64,000 nucleotides of DNA from Giesbergeria sp. (GTDB lineage: Bacteria; Pseudomonadota; Gammaproteobacteria; Burkholderiales; Burkholderiaceae_C). A program made the position numbers and the translations under genes. The notes beneath the pieces are model-generated. The model saw only the letters and a program-made list of their open reading frames with translations, did not search any database and was not told the origin of the DNA. Where the stretch lies: NCBI RefSeq assembly GCF_028686475.1, contig NZ_JAQUCA010000008.1, forward strand, positions 1 to 64,000. Direction: 5' to 3'. Below, in pieces: positions 1 to 8,464 of this stretch. The first letter of the stretch is position 1; each line of letters opens with the position of its first letter.

Positions 1-164
1 CCAGCGTGATATAGCTCGGGACGCAGTTTGGCAAGGTCATAGCGCCGATGACCGCCTGCGGTATGTTCTGCACTCAATTTACCAGCCGCCTCCCAGCGGC
101 GCAAGGTTGTTATGGACACACCTAACGTCTTTGCTGCTTCTCCTATGCTTACCAATCTATTCAT
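1..164 (-). CDS. tnpA: IS607-family transposase TnpA (serine recombinase), 5' part only
   Basis: The first 54 codons of a minus-strand gene are visible; the rest lies beyond the left edge. The translation begins MNRLVSIGEAAKTLGVS and continues through TLRRWEAAGKL and TAGGHRRYDLAKL. This is a MerR-like winged helix-turn-helix with the RRWE and GGHRRY motifs typical of the N-terminal DNA-binding domain of IS607 OrfA. The catalytic serine recombinase domain would follow outside the window. IS607 elements usually carry a tnpB gene downstream of tnpA, which cannot be checked here. The ATG at 162-164 is the natural start. The element must end between 165 and about 301, just beyond the zapE stop codon. 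Confidence 0.85.
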   Translation of the reverse strand, partial: MNRLVSIGEAAKTLGVSITTLRRWEAAGKLSAEHTAGGHRRYDLAKLRPELYHA

Positions 165-301
165 AATGGATATATTATCATAGATTTGAGTAGATTCATT
201 GAGTGCTGCTGCTAACCCTTGTGTCGCCAGAATGACGCTCTGCGGCGCATTGGCACCGTTATGCCAGCATGAGCGCACCACGGGGCGCAACGCAGTATCC
301 A
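1..301 (-). mobile_element. Right-hand end of an IS607-type insertion sequence
   Basis: The tnpA 5' end at 1-164 implies that an insertion sequence enters from the left. IS607 elements lack terminal inverted repeats and do not make target duplications, so the exact boundary inside 165-301 cannot be read from one end. The AT-rich stretch about 165-200 looks unlike the flanking host genes and is probably the tnpA leader. The region from about 210 to 301 has host-like composition and leads into the end of zapE. Confidence 0.5.
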
Positions 302-1408
302 TCACGTCAAGCCAGTGTCCACCACCCGGCGCTCCAGTGCCAAAAATTCTTTAGACTGCATTTCATTGAGGCGCGACACCGTGCGCGGAAATTCGTGCGC
401 CAGTGGGCCTTCGGTATAAAGTTCTTCCGGCGGCACAGCGGCCGAAATCACCAGCTTCACGCGCCGGTCGTACAACACATCCACCAGCCAAGTAAAACGC
501 CGCGCTGGCGAGGCCATACTGACGGGCAAATGTGGCACATTCGACAGCAACACGGTATGAAATTGATTCGCAATTTCCAGATAATCGTTTTGCGAACGCG
601 GGCCACCACACAATTCCCGAAAATCCAACCACACCACGCCACCGGCTTTGCGCCGGGCGCGGATTTCGCGTGCTTCAATGTGCAAAACTGGCTCTTCGTC
701 GTGGATTTCGGCCAGCTGGTCAAACATTTTGGCCATCTCGGCATCGGCCTGCTCGCCCAAGGGGCAATGGTAGAGCTTGGCGTTTTCTAGCGTGCGACGG
801 CGGTAGTCGGTGCCGTTGTCCACATTAATCACTTCCATGCGCTGGTTGAGCAAGGCAATGGCGGGCAAAATGCGGTCGCGGTGCAAGCCATTCGGGTACA
901 AACCGTCTGGCTCAAAATTGGAGGTGGTGACAAAGCCCACTCCATTCTCAAACAGCGCCACCAGCAGGCGGTGCAAAATCATGGCATCGGTAATATCGGC
1001 CACATGGAATTCATCAAAACAGATGAGTTTATAGCGCTTGGCGATACGCGCGCCCAGCACGTCCAACGGATTTTGTTGGCCTTGCAAGATGGCCAACTCA
1101 CGGTGTACCTCGCGCATAAACTCATGAAAATGCAGGCGCACTTTGCGCTTGAGCGGCACGGCATTAAAAAAGCAATCCATCAGAAAGCTCTTGCCGCGCC
1201 CGACACCGCCGAACATATACACCCCTTTGGGGATGTCGGGGCGGTTAACCAATTTTTTCAGTGCATTAGAGCGGCGAGATTTATAGACTGCCCACTCTTG
1301 AGCGCAGCGCTCTAACGCTTGCACGGCACGCAACTGGGCCGGGTCACTCTGAAAGCCCTTGGCTACCAGTTCGGCCTCGTAGGCCTGAAGAACGGAAACG
1401 GACACCAT
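302..1408 (-). CDS. zapE: Cell division protein ZapE (AFG1-family ATPase)
   Basis: 368 residues, the usual length for the AFG1/ZapE family. This is an ATPase that in E. coli interacts with FtsZ at late division and has also been linked to respiratory chain quality control. Walker A is GGVGRGKS at residues 67-74 and Walker B is LICFDEF at 128-134. The family sequence FHEFMREVH follows the P-loop. The gene lies downstream of lpdA on the same strand, separated by about 100 bp that holds two hairpins, one with the features of a terminator. It is therefore probably expressed partly on its own. The start ATG at 1406-1408 is the only one that keeps the N-terminal helix. Confidence 0.93.
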   Translation of the reverse strand: MVSVSVLQAYEAELVAKGFQSDPAQLRAVQALERCAQEWAVYKSRRSNALKKLVNRPDIPKGVYMFGGVGRGKSFLMDCFFNAVPLKRKVRLHFHEFMREVHRELAILQGQQNPLDVLGARIAKRYKLICFDEFHVADITDAMILHRLLVALFENGVGFVTTSNFEPDGLYPNGLHRDRILPAIALLNQRMEVINVDNGTDYRRRTLENAKLYHCPLGEQADAEMAKMFDQLAEIHDEEPVLHIEAREIRARRKAGGVVWLDFRELCGGPRSQNDYLEIANQFHTVLLSNVPHLPVSMASPARRFTWLVDVLYDRRVKLVISAAVPPEELYTEGPLAHEFPRTVSRLNEMQSKEFLALERRVVDTGLT

Positions 1409-1425
1409 CAGCCCCCTTGCTCTGC

Positions 1426-1465
1426 AAAAAGAAAATCTCTGGTGCCCGACGCGCAGACACCAGAG
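1426..1465 (-). terminator. Terminator between lpdA and zapE
   Basis: On the minus strand an 8-bp perfect stem (CTCTGGTG with CACCAGAG, plus-strand arms 1437-1444 and 1458-1465) is followed by a T-rich run. A second GC-rich hairpin (arms 1476-1482 and 1487-1493) precedes it. Together they should end most sucA-odhB-lpdA transcripts just before zapE. Confidence 0.6.
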
Positions 1466-1511
1466 TTAGCAAAATCACCGCCCTGCGGCGGTGGAAAAGC
1501 CTCAAAAAGGC

Positions 1512-2939
1512 TTAGAAATTCAGTGTGCGCTTATCGACCGCCAAGGCTGCTTCTTTGGTGGCTTCACTCAAAGAGGGGTGGGCGTGGCAAATGCGGGCAA
1601 TGTCTTCGGCGCTGGCCTTGAATTCCATCGCTACCACGGCTTCAGAAATCAACTCGGAAGCCATTGGGCCAACAATGTGGACGCCCAAAATTTCATCGGT
1701 GGCAGCATCGGCCAAGAACTTCACCATGCCGGTGGTGTCGCCCAGCGCACGGGCGCGGCCATTGGCCAAGAACGGGAAGGTGCCGGCCTTGTATTTCACG
1801 CCGTCGGCCTTGAGTTGTTGCTCGGTGCGGCCCACCCAAGCAATTTCCGGGCTGGTGTAAATCACCCAAGGGATGGTGTTGAAGTTGACATGGCCGTGTT
1901 GGCCCGCAATGCGCTCGGCCACTGCCACGCCTTCTTCTTCGGCCTTGTGTGCCAGCATTGGGCCACGCACCACGTCACCCACGGCCCACACACCGGGCAG
2001 GTTGGTCTTGCAGTCGCCATCGACCACAATCGCGCCGCGCTCGTCCAGTTGCAGGCCCACGGCTTCGGCGTTCAGGCCGTTGGTGTTGGGCACGCGGCCA
2101 ATCGAGACGATGAGTTTGTCGGCATCCAGCGTTTGGGCTTCGCCCTTGGCGTTGGTGTAGGCGATAGAAACGCCCTTTTTGCCAGTTTTGATGTCGCCAA
2201 CCTTCACGCCGAGTTCAATCTTCAAGCCTTGCTTATCGAAGGCTTTTTTGGCTTCTTTGGCGATTTGCTCGTCCACCGCGCCCAAGAAGGTGGGCAGACC
2301 TTCCAAAATCGTCACATCGGCACCCAGACGGCGCCAAACCGAACCCATTTCCAAACCAATCACGCCGGAACCAATCAGCGCCAGCTTTTTCGGCACGGCA
2401 CCAATCCGCAATGCGCCATCGTTGGACAGTACGTGTTCTTCGTCAAACGGTGTGCCGGGCAAGGCGCGCGCATTGGAGCCAGTAGCAATGATGACTTGCT
2501 TGGCCACCAAAGTGTCGGGCTTGTCGCCAGCCACTTGCACTTCGTAGCCGCCTTCGACCGCCTTGGCAAACGAGCCGCGACCGTGGAAGAAACTGACCTT
2601 GTTCTTTTTGAACAGGTACAAAATGCCGTCGTTGTTTTGCTTGACCACGTTGTCTTTGCGGGCAATCATCTTGGCCACGTCCATCTTTACGTCTTTGGCG
2701 CTGATGCCGTGTTCGGCAAAGTGGTGGTTGGCGTGGTCAAAATGCTCGGACGATTGCAGCAGCGCCTTGGAGGGGATACAACCGACGTTGGTGCAGGTGC
2801 CGCCGGGTGCGGGGCCGCCCTTGTCGTTCTTCCATTCGTCGATACAGGCAACGTTAAAACCCAGTTGGGCAGCGCGGATGGCGGCAATGTAACCACCGGG
2901 GCCAGCGCCAATCACCACGACATCAAATGCTTTGCTCAT
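1512..2939 (-). CDS. lpdA: Dihydrolipoyl dehydrogenase (E3)
   Basis: 475 residues, a flavoprotein disulfide reductase. It reoxidises the dihydrolipoyl group of the E2 subunit and passes electrons to NAD+. The N-terminal FAD-binding motif is VIGAGPGGY. The redox-active disulfide is C49/C54 in [16 protein letters not shown]. The NAD-binding motif [11 protein letters not shown] sits in the middle, and the C-terminal catalytic dyad is in HAHPSLSE (H454, E459; serine replaces the usual threonine). It is the third gene of the 2-oxoglutarate dehydrogenase operon, so this is the E3 of that complex. The start ATG at 2937-2939 gives the standard N-terminus. Confidence 0.96.
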   Translation of the reverse strand: MSKAFDVVVIGAGPGGYIAAIRAAQLGFNVACIDEWKNDKGGPAPGGTCTNVGCIPSKALLQSSEHFDHANHHFAEHGISAKDVKMDVAKMIARKDNVVKQNNDGILYLFKKNKVSFFHGRGSFAKAVEGGYEVQVAGDKPDTLVAKQVIIATGSNARALPGTPFDEEHVLSNDGALRIGAVPKKLALIGSGVIGLEMGSVWRRLGADVTILEGLPTFLGAVDEQIAKEAKKAFDKQGLKIELGVKVGDIKTGKKGVSIAYTNAKGEAQTLDADKLIVSIGRVPNTNGLNAEAVGLQLDERGAIVVDGDCKTNLPGVWAVGDVVRGPMLAHKAEEEGVAVAERIAGQHGHVNFNTIPWVIYTSPEIAWVGRTEQQLKADGVKYKAGTFPFLANGRARALGDTTGMVKFLADAATDEILGVHIVGPMASELISEAVVAMEFKASAEDIARICHAHPSLSEATKEAALAVDKRTLNF

Positions 2940-2961
2940 AAAAATCTTTCTTTATCGGTTC

Positions 2962-3010
2962 AAAAAAACCCACCGATGGGCGCCAGCGCAAGCTGGGCCA
3001 CATGGGTGGG
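2962..3010 (-). terminator. Intercistronic terminator-like hairpin between odhB and lpdA
   Basis: Reading the minus strand just after the odhB stop, a long imperfect stem (outer CCCACC/GGTGGG, inner CCAGC/GCTGG, loop TTGC) is followed by seven T residues (plus-strand A-run 2962-2968). It lies inside the operon and probably reduces transcription into lpdA. Confidence 0.6.
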
Positions 3011-3025
3011 TCCATCGGTCAGGGT

Positions 3026-4270
3026 TTAGATGTCAAACAGCAGGCGCGAAGGGTCTTCCAGCGCTTCCTTCATCGCTACCAAGCCCAGCACGGCTTCACG
3101 GCCATCAATGATGCGGTGGTCATACGACATGGCCAAGTAGTTCATCGGGCGGATAACGATTTGGCCGTTTTCCACCACAGCGCGGTCTTTGGTAGCGTGA
3201 ACGCCCAAAATGGCCGATTGCGGTGGGTTGATGATGGGGGTAGAAAGCATCGAGCCAAAAGTACCGCCATTGGAGATGGAGAAAGTGCCGCCGGTCATTT
3301 CTTCCATGCCCAGCTTGCCTTCTTGCGCCTTCTTGCCAAATTCAGCGATTTTCTTTTCGATGTCGGCAAAGCTCATTTGGTCGGCGTTACGCAAAATCGG
3401 CACCACCAAACCACGCGGCGAACCGACAGCGATACCGATGTCAAAGTAACCGTGATAGACGATGTCGTTGCCATCGACCGAGGCGTTCAGCACCGGGAAC
3501 TTCTTCAGTGCATGAACAGCAGCCTTGACAAAGAAGCTCATGAAGCCAATCTTCACGCCATGCTCTTTGCTGAAGGCATCTTGGAACTTCTTACGCATCT
3601 CCATTACCGGGGCCATGTTCACTTCGTTGAACGTGGTCAGGATGGCGTTGGTGGACTGAGATTGCAACAGACGCTCGGCCACACGGGCGCGCAGGCGGCT
3701 CATGGGCACGCGCTGCTCGGGGCGTTCGCCCAGTTCCAGCTTGGACGAAGGTGCGGCCACTTGCGGCAAAACCTTGGTAGGCACGCCGGTGGGGATAACC
3801 GCAGCCGTGGATTGCACGCCACCGGCCACAGCGGCCAGCACGTCGCCCTTGGTGACGCGGCCATCTTTGCCAGTACCAGTAACGGCGGACACCGACAGGT
3901 TGTTGTCGGCCAGCAGCTTGGCAGCGGCGGGCATGGCGACATCGCCCTTGTTGGCGGCGGCAGCTGGTGCAGCCACAGAGGCGGCGGCGGGCGCGGCAGC
4001 AGGAGCAGCAGCGGCAGCACCAGCTTTGCCTTCGGTGTCAATTTTGGCGATAAGTTGCTCGGCAGTGACGGTAGCGCCATCACCTTGGATGATTTCGGCC
4101 AGCACGCCAGCGGCAGGGGCGGGCACTTCTAGCACCACTTTGTCAGTCTCGATTTCAATCAAGATTTCATCGACCGCCACGGCCTCGCCGGCCTTTTTCT
4201 TCCAAGTCAGCATGGTGGCTTCGGCCACGGATTCGGACAGCTGTGGAACTTTAACTTCTACGATTGCCAT
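3026..4270 (-). CDS. odhB: Dihydrolipoyllysine-residue succinyltransferase (E2 of 2-oxoglutarate dehydrogenase)
   Basis: 414 residues. It transfers the succinyl group from lipoate to CoA and forms the core of the 2-oxoglutarate dehydrogenase complex of the TCA cycle. The N-terminal lipoyl domain has the lipoylation site EIETDK (K44). An Ala/Pro-rich hinge (about 82-115) leads to a peripheral subunit-binding domain (about 115-155, ending GRVTKGDVL). The C-terminal acyltransferase domain ends with the active site [10 protein letters not shown] (H385, D389). One lipoyl domain and the DHRIIDG motif fit SucB/OdhB rather than the pyruvate dehydrogenase E2. It lies 48 bp downstream of sucA. Confidence 0.95.
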   Translation of the reverse strand: MAIVEVKVPQLSESVAEATMLTWKKKAGEAVAVDEILIEIETDKVVLEVPAPAAGVLAEIIQGDGATVTAEQLIAKIDTEGKAGAAAAAPAAAPAAASVAAPAAAANKGDVAMPAAAKLLADNNLSVSAVTGTGKDGRVTKGDVLAAVAGGVQSTAAVIPTGVPTKVLPQVAAPSSKLELGERPEQRVPMSRLRARVAERLLQSQSTNAILTTFNEVNMAPVMEMRKKFQDAFSKEHGVKIGFMSFFVKAAVHALKKFPVLNASVDGNDIVYHGYFDIGIAVGSPRGLVVPILRNADQMSFADIEKKIAEFGKKAQEGKLGMEEMTGGTFSISNGGTFGSMLSTPIINPPQSAILGVHATKDRAVVENGQIVIRPMNYLAMSYDHRIIDGREAVLGLVAMKEALEDPSRLLFDI

Positions 4271-4318
4271 TTCAATTCTTTCGGTAACAGGTTTTGTTCT
4301 GGATAGGGGTTGCTGGCC

Positions 4319-7198
4319 TTACTTGGACAGGACAAAACCCTTGAGCTTGGCAAATGCGCCTTCGACCAGCGCCTTTTGCTGTTCTTGGTGCAAGTGCGAG
4401 TAACCTACCGCTGGCGATGCCGAAGCAGCGCGACCGGAGTAACCCAGCTTTTGGCCATCGGCCATGTTTTCGTGGATGTTGTGCTGGATGAAGAACCAAG
4501 CGCCTTGGTTTTGCGGTTCATCTTGGCACCAAACGATGTCGGTGGCGTTGGGGTACTTTTTCAGTTCGGCCGCAAAGGCTTTGTGCGGGAACGGATAGAG
4601 CTGCTCAACACGGATGATGGCCGTATCGGTGATTTCCTTCTCGGCGCGCTTTTTCACCAAGTCGTAATAGACCTTACCAGAGCAAGCCACCACGCGCTTG
4701 ATCTTATCGGCCTTCTTGCTGATAGCGTCGTCTTGCTCACCAATCACGGTTTGGAACATGCCCGAGGTGAACTCAGACAGTGGTGACGTGGCATCTTTGT
4801 TACGCAGCAGCGACTTGGGCGTAAAGATAACCAAGGGCTTACGCAAATCGCGCACCATTTGGCGGCGCAGCACATGGAAAATCTGGCTGGCGGTGGTGGG
4901 TTGCACCAGCTGCATATTGGTATCAGCTGCCAATTGCAAGAAACGCTCAACACGGGCCGAGCTATGTTCAGGGCCTTGGCCTTCGTAGCCGTGCGGCAGC
5001 ATCAGGGTCAGGCCATTGGCACGGCCCCACTTGACTTCACCCGAGGCAATGAACTGGTCAATCACCACTTGGGCACCGTTGGCGAAGTCACCAAACTGGC
5101 CTTCCCAAATCACCAAAGAACTGGGGTCAGAACCGGCATAGCCGTATTCAAAGCCCATCACCGCTTCTTCGGACAGGATGGAGTCAATCACGACAAACGG
5201 GGCTTGGTTTTCGGCCACGTTTTGCAGCGGCACATAGGTGCCGGTATCCCACTTTTCGCGGTTTTGGTCGTGAATCACGGCGTGGCGGTGCGTGAAAGTG
5301 CCACGGCCACAGTCTTCGCCCGACAAGCGCACCGGGTAGCCGCTGGCCACCAGCGAGGCAAACGCCATGTGTTCGCCCATGCCCCAGTCCACATTGATTT
5401 CGCCCCGGCCCATTGCGGCGCGGTCGTCATAGACTTTTTTCACCAACTGGTGCGGTGTCAGGGTGGCAGGCAGGGTGGTGAGTTTTTCAGACAGGCGCTT
5501 CCACTCGGTCAGGGGAATGCCGGTTTCACCTGCATCGGTCCACTTTTTACCGACAAATGGCGACCAGTCGATGGAATACTTGCTCTTGAAGTTGGTCAGA
5601 ACCGGGTCCACGGTGTGCTTACCGGCATCCATCGCGGCGCGGTAGGCTTTGACCATGTCGTCGCCCAGCGTTTCGCCCAAGCCTTGCGCGGCCAGCTTGT
5701 CGGCGTACAGCTTGCGCGTACCGGGGTGCTGACCAATCTTCTTGTACATCAGCGGCTGGGTGAGCGCGGGGGTATCTTGCTCGTTGTGGCCCAGTTTGCG
5801 GAAGCAAATAATATCCACCACGATGTCTTTGCGGAATTCCATGCGGAACTCTAGTGCCAGTTGCACCGCCAACACCACGGCTTCGGGGTCATCACCATTG
5901 ACGTGCAGCACCGGCGACTCAATCATCTTAACGATGTCGGTGCAATACAGCGTCGAGCGCATGTCGCGCGGGTCCGAGGTGGTAAAGCCGATTTGGTTGT
6001 TGATAATCAGATGCACCGTGCCGCCCGTGCTGTAACCACGGGTTTCGGACAGGGCCAGCGTTTCTTGGTTGACACCTTGGCCGCCAAAAGCGGCATCGCC
6101 GTGTACCAGCACCGGCAGCACTTGGCTGCCTTTGGGGTCGTTGCGGCGGTCCATACGGGCGCGCACCGAACCTTCGACCACGGGGTTGACGATTTCCAAA
6201 TGCGAGGGGTTAAAGGCCAGCGACAAATGCACTGGGCCGCCTGCGGTAGCCACGTCGGAGCTAAAACCTTGGTGGTATTTAACGTCACCGGCGGGCAGGT
6301 CTTCGGGGGCGGTGTGGTCAAACTCGGCAAACAAATCTTTGGGCAGCTTGCCCAAGGTGTTGACCAAAACGTTCAGGCGGCCACGGTGGGCCATACCGAT
6401 GACGATTTCTTGCACGCCCTTGGCACCGGCTTGCTGAATCAGCTCGTCCATCGCGGCGATGAAGCTCTCGCCACCTTCTAAGGAGAAGCGTTTTTGACCG
6501 ACGTACTTGGTGTGCAGGTAGCGCTCTAGGCCCTCGGCTGCCGTGAGGCGGTCAAGGATGTGCTTTTTCTTGTCGGCGTTGAATTGCGGCGTGCTGCGGA
6601 TGCTTTCGAGTTTTTGCTGCCACCAACGCTTCTGGTTTTGGTCGGTGGTGTGCATGAACTCGGCACCAATGGTGCCGCAGTAGGTTTGGCGCAGCGCGTT
6701 GATGAGTTCGCGCAGCGGCATGGATTCTTTGCCAAAGAAGGTGTTGCTGGTGTTGAACACGGTTTCTTGGTCGGCATCGCTGAAGCCGTAGAACGATGGC
6801 TCTAGCTCAGGGATGGCGGGGCGCTCGGTGCGCTTGAGTGGGTCCAAATCGGCCCAACGCTGGCCTACGTTGCGGTAAGCGGCAATCAGTTGTTGGGTAA
6901 AAACGCGCTTGCGGCCCAAATCGGAATCAGCGCCGCTGGCTTGCACGACCTTGGTGCCGCCTTGCTTGGCACGCTCGGCAAAGGCATTGATAACCGGCAG
7001 GTGCGGCACGTCTTTGGCGTTGGAGCCATCGACAGCGGGCACATGTTGCAGCGCATCGAAGTAATCGCGCCACGTATCGGGCACGCTGCCCGGGTTGGCC
7101 AAGTAGTTTTCATACATCTCTTCGACATAGGGCGCATTGCCGCCGAAGAGATAGGTGTTGCCTTGGTAGGCTTGGTAGACGGATGTCTTATCGCTCAT
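4319..7198 (-). CDS. sucA: 2-oxoglutarate dehydrogenase E1 component
   Basis: 959 residues from the ATG at 7196-7198; the frame stays open for 75 more codons upstream, but that extension has no family resemblance. The chosen start MSDKTSVYQAYQGNTYLFGG matches the E1o family, and AGCGGAA precedes it. The enzyme is thiamine diphosphate dependent. It decarboxylates 2-oxoglutarate and succinylates the lipoyl group of OdhB. Visible motifs are GMAHRGRLNVLVN, HGDAAFGGQG (thiamine-binding region), FRKLGHNEQDTPALTQPLMY, and the C-terminal transketolase-like part with WCQDEPQNQGAW. It is the first gene of the sucA-odhB-lpdA operon; its promoter must lie in 7199-7360, shared with the divergent permease gene. 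Confidence 0.96.
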   Translation of the reverse strand: MSDKTSVYQAYQGNTYLFGGNAPYVEEMYENYLANPGSVPDTWRDYFDALQHVPAVDGSNAKDVPHLPVINAFAERAKQGGTKVVQASGADSDLGRKRVFTQQLIAAYRNVGQRWADLDPLKRTERPAIPELEPSFYGFSDADQETVFNTSNTFFGKESMPLRELINALRQTYCGTIGAEFMHTTDQNQKRWWQQKLESIRSTPQFNADKKKHILDRLTAAEGLERYLHTKYVGQKRFSLEGGESFIAAMDELIQQAGAKGVQEIVIGMAHRGRLNVLVNTLGKLPKDLFAEFDHTAPEDLPAGDVKYHQGFSSDVATAGGPVHLSLAFNPSHLEIVNPVVEGSVRARMDRRNDPKGSQVLPVLVHGDAAFGGQGVNQETLALSETRGYSTGGTVHLIINNQIGFTTSDPRDMRSTLYCTDIVKMIESPVLHVNGDDPEAVVLAVQLALEFRMEFRKDIVVDIICFRKLGHNEQDTPALTQPLMYKKIGQHPGTRKLYADKLAAQGLGETLGDDMVKAYRAAMDAGKHTVDPVLTNFKSKYSIDWSPFVGKKWTDAGETGIPLTEWKRLSEKLTTLPATLTPHQLVKKVYDDRAAMGRGEINVDWGMGEHMAFASLVASGYPVRLSGEDCGRGTFTHRHAVIHDQNREKWDTGTYVPLQNVAENQAPFVVIDSILSEEAVMGFEYGYAGSDPSSLVIWEGQFGDFANGAQVVIDQFIASGEVKWGRANGLTLMLPHGYEGQGPEHSSARVERFLQLAADTNMQLVQPTTASQIFHVLRRQMVRDLRKPLVIFTPKSLLRNKDATSPLSEFTSGMFQTVIGEQDDAISKKADKIKRVVACSGKVYYDLVKKRAEKEITDTAIIRVEQLYPFPHKAFAAELKKYPNATDIVWCQDEPQNQGAWFFIQHNIHENMADGQKLGYSGRAASASPAVGYSHLHQEQQKALVEGAFAKLKGFVLSK

Positions 7199-7360
7199 AT
7201 TTTCCGCTGACCTCAGCTTTCCTAGAGAAAGCATTAGCTGGTTTAAGAAACCTTCCGCGACACGGCTGTACCGATTGGCGGATGCGACTGTGGCTGGGAA
7301 GGGCCTGTTCGGGCTAGATTGTGCCACCGAAAACCCCACTGTGCGCGCTAGGAGTTTCCC

Positions 7361-8464
7361 TTGTCGCGTACATTGGGGCACTTGATGGGACTTACGCTGA
7401 TGAATTCTTCCTCGCCACAGCAAAAAACTTTTTTATTCTTGCTGATTTGCACTTCGCTGGCCTTTGCGGCGGTGCTGTGGCCGTTTTACGATGCAGTGTT
7501 TTGGGGGGTGGTGCTGGCTATTTTGTTTGCGCCGCTGCACCGACGCCTGTTGCAGCGCTTGCCCAAGCACCCCAATTTGGCCGCCTTGCTGATGGTGGGC
7601 CTGTGCCTGATGGTGGTCATTTTGCCCATGACGCTGCTGGGCTTGTCATTAGTGCAAGAGGCTACCCATACCTATGAACGTTTGCGCTCTGGGCAGCTGA
7701 ATTTGGGGCTTTATTTTCAGCAAATGATTGCTGCCTTGCCCGATTGGGCGGTGCAGTTGTTGGCGCGCTTTGAGCTGACCAGCATGGAGGCGGTGCAACA
7801 AAAGCTATCGACCGTGGCGGTGCAAGCCAGCCAACTGATTGCCACGCGCGCCCTCAATATTGGCCAAAACACCTTTCAGTTTCTCATCAGCTTGGGCATC
7901 ATGCTCTATCTGCTGTTTTTTTTGCTGCGCGATGGCACTGTCTTGGTGGCGCGGTTGCGCGATGCGGTGCCCTTGAATGGACCACACAAGCACCATTTGG
8001 TGCTTAAATTTACCACCGTCATTCGGGCTACCGTCAAGGGCAATGTGCTGGTGGCGGCCGCGCAAGGGATGTTGGGCGGCTTTATTTTTACGGTGTTGGG
8101 TATTCAGGGGGCGGTGTTTTGGGGCGTGCTGATGGCCTTTTTGTCTTTGCTGCCTGCGGTGGGGGCCGGGCTGATTTGGGGGCCAGTGGCGCTTTATTTT
8201 TTTGCCACCGGGGCCACCGGGCAGGCCATCATTCTGACGGCCTTTGGGGTGGGGGTGATTGGTTTGGTGGACAACCTGCTGCGCCCGATTTTGGTGGGTA
8301 AAGATACCAAGATGCCCGACTATGTGGTGCTGATTTCTACCTTGGGTGGCATGTCTTTGCTGGGCATCAATGGCTTTGTGATTGGCCCGGTGATTGCTGC
8401 ACTGTTTATGGCCACTTGGGATATTTTTGCAGCAGAAAACAGTGGCCGTCCGCCACCATCCTAG
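7361..8464 (+). CDS. AI-2E family transporter (PerM-like membrane protein)
   Basis: 367 residues from a TTG start that has a well-placed AGGAG (7350-7354); ATG alternatives lie a few codons in. The protein is highly hydrophobic, with paired N-terminal helices, a central soluble stretch with amphipathic helices (about 100-165), and a C-terminal block of at least four helices containing AVGAGLIWGPVALYF and VIGLVDNLLRPILVG. The DNxLRP motif is the hallmark of the AI-2E/PerM (UPF0118) family. Members have been proposed to export autoinducer-2 or other small solutes, or to act as Na+/H+ antiporters; the substrate here is unknown. It is transcribed divergently from sucA and ends convergently with the EAL gene. 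Confidence 0.85.
   Translation: MSRTLGHLMGLTLMNSSSPQQKTFLFLLICTSLAFAAVLWPFYDAVFWGVVLAILFAPLHRRLLQRLPKHPNLAALLMVGLCLMVVILPMTLLGLSLVQEATHTYERLRSGQLNLGLYFQQMIAALPDWAVQLLARFELTSMEAVQQKLSTVAVQASQLIATRALNIGQNTFQFLISLGIMLYLLFFLLRDGTVLVARLRDAVPLNGPHKHHLVLKFTTVIRATVKGNVLVAAAQGMLGGFIFTVLGIQGAVFWGVLMAFLSLLPAVGAGLIWGPVALYFFATGATGQAIILTAFGVGVIGLVDNLLRPILVGKDTKMPDYVVLISTLGGMSLLGINGFVIGPVIAALFMATWDIFAAENSGRPPPS

Noticed and set aside
1491-3029. Very long plus-strand open frame (512 codons) opposite lpdA
   Set aside because: It is antisense to a strongly conserved gene, its composition is His/Gln/Gly-biased as expected for a shadow frame, and no family motif is visible.
7199-7423. 75-codon N-terminal extension of sucA
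   Set aside because: No similarity to E1o proteins, it overlaps the divergent permease promoter and start, and a good start with ribosome-binding site exists at 7198.
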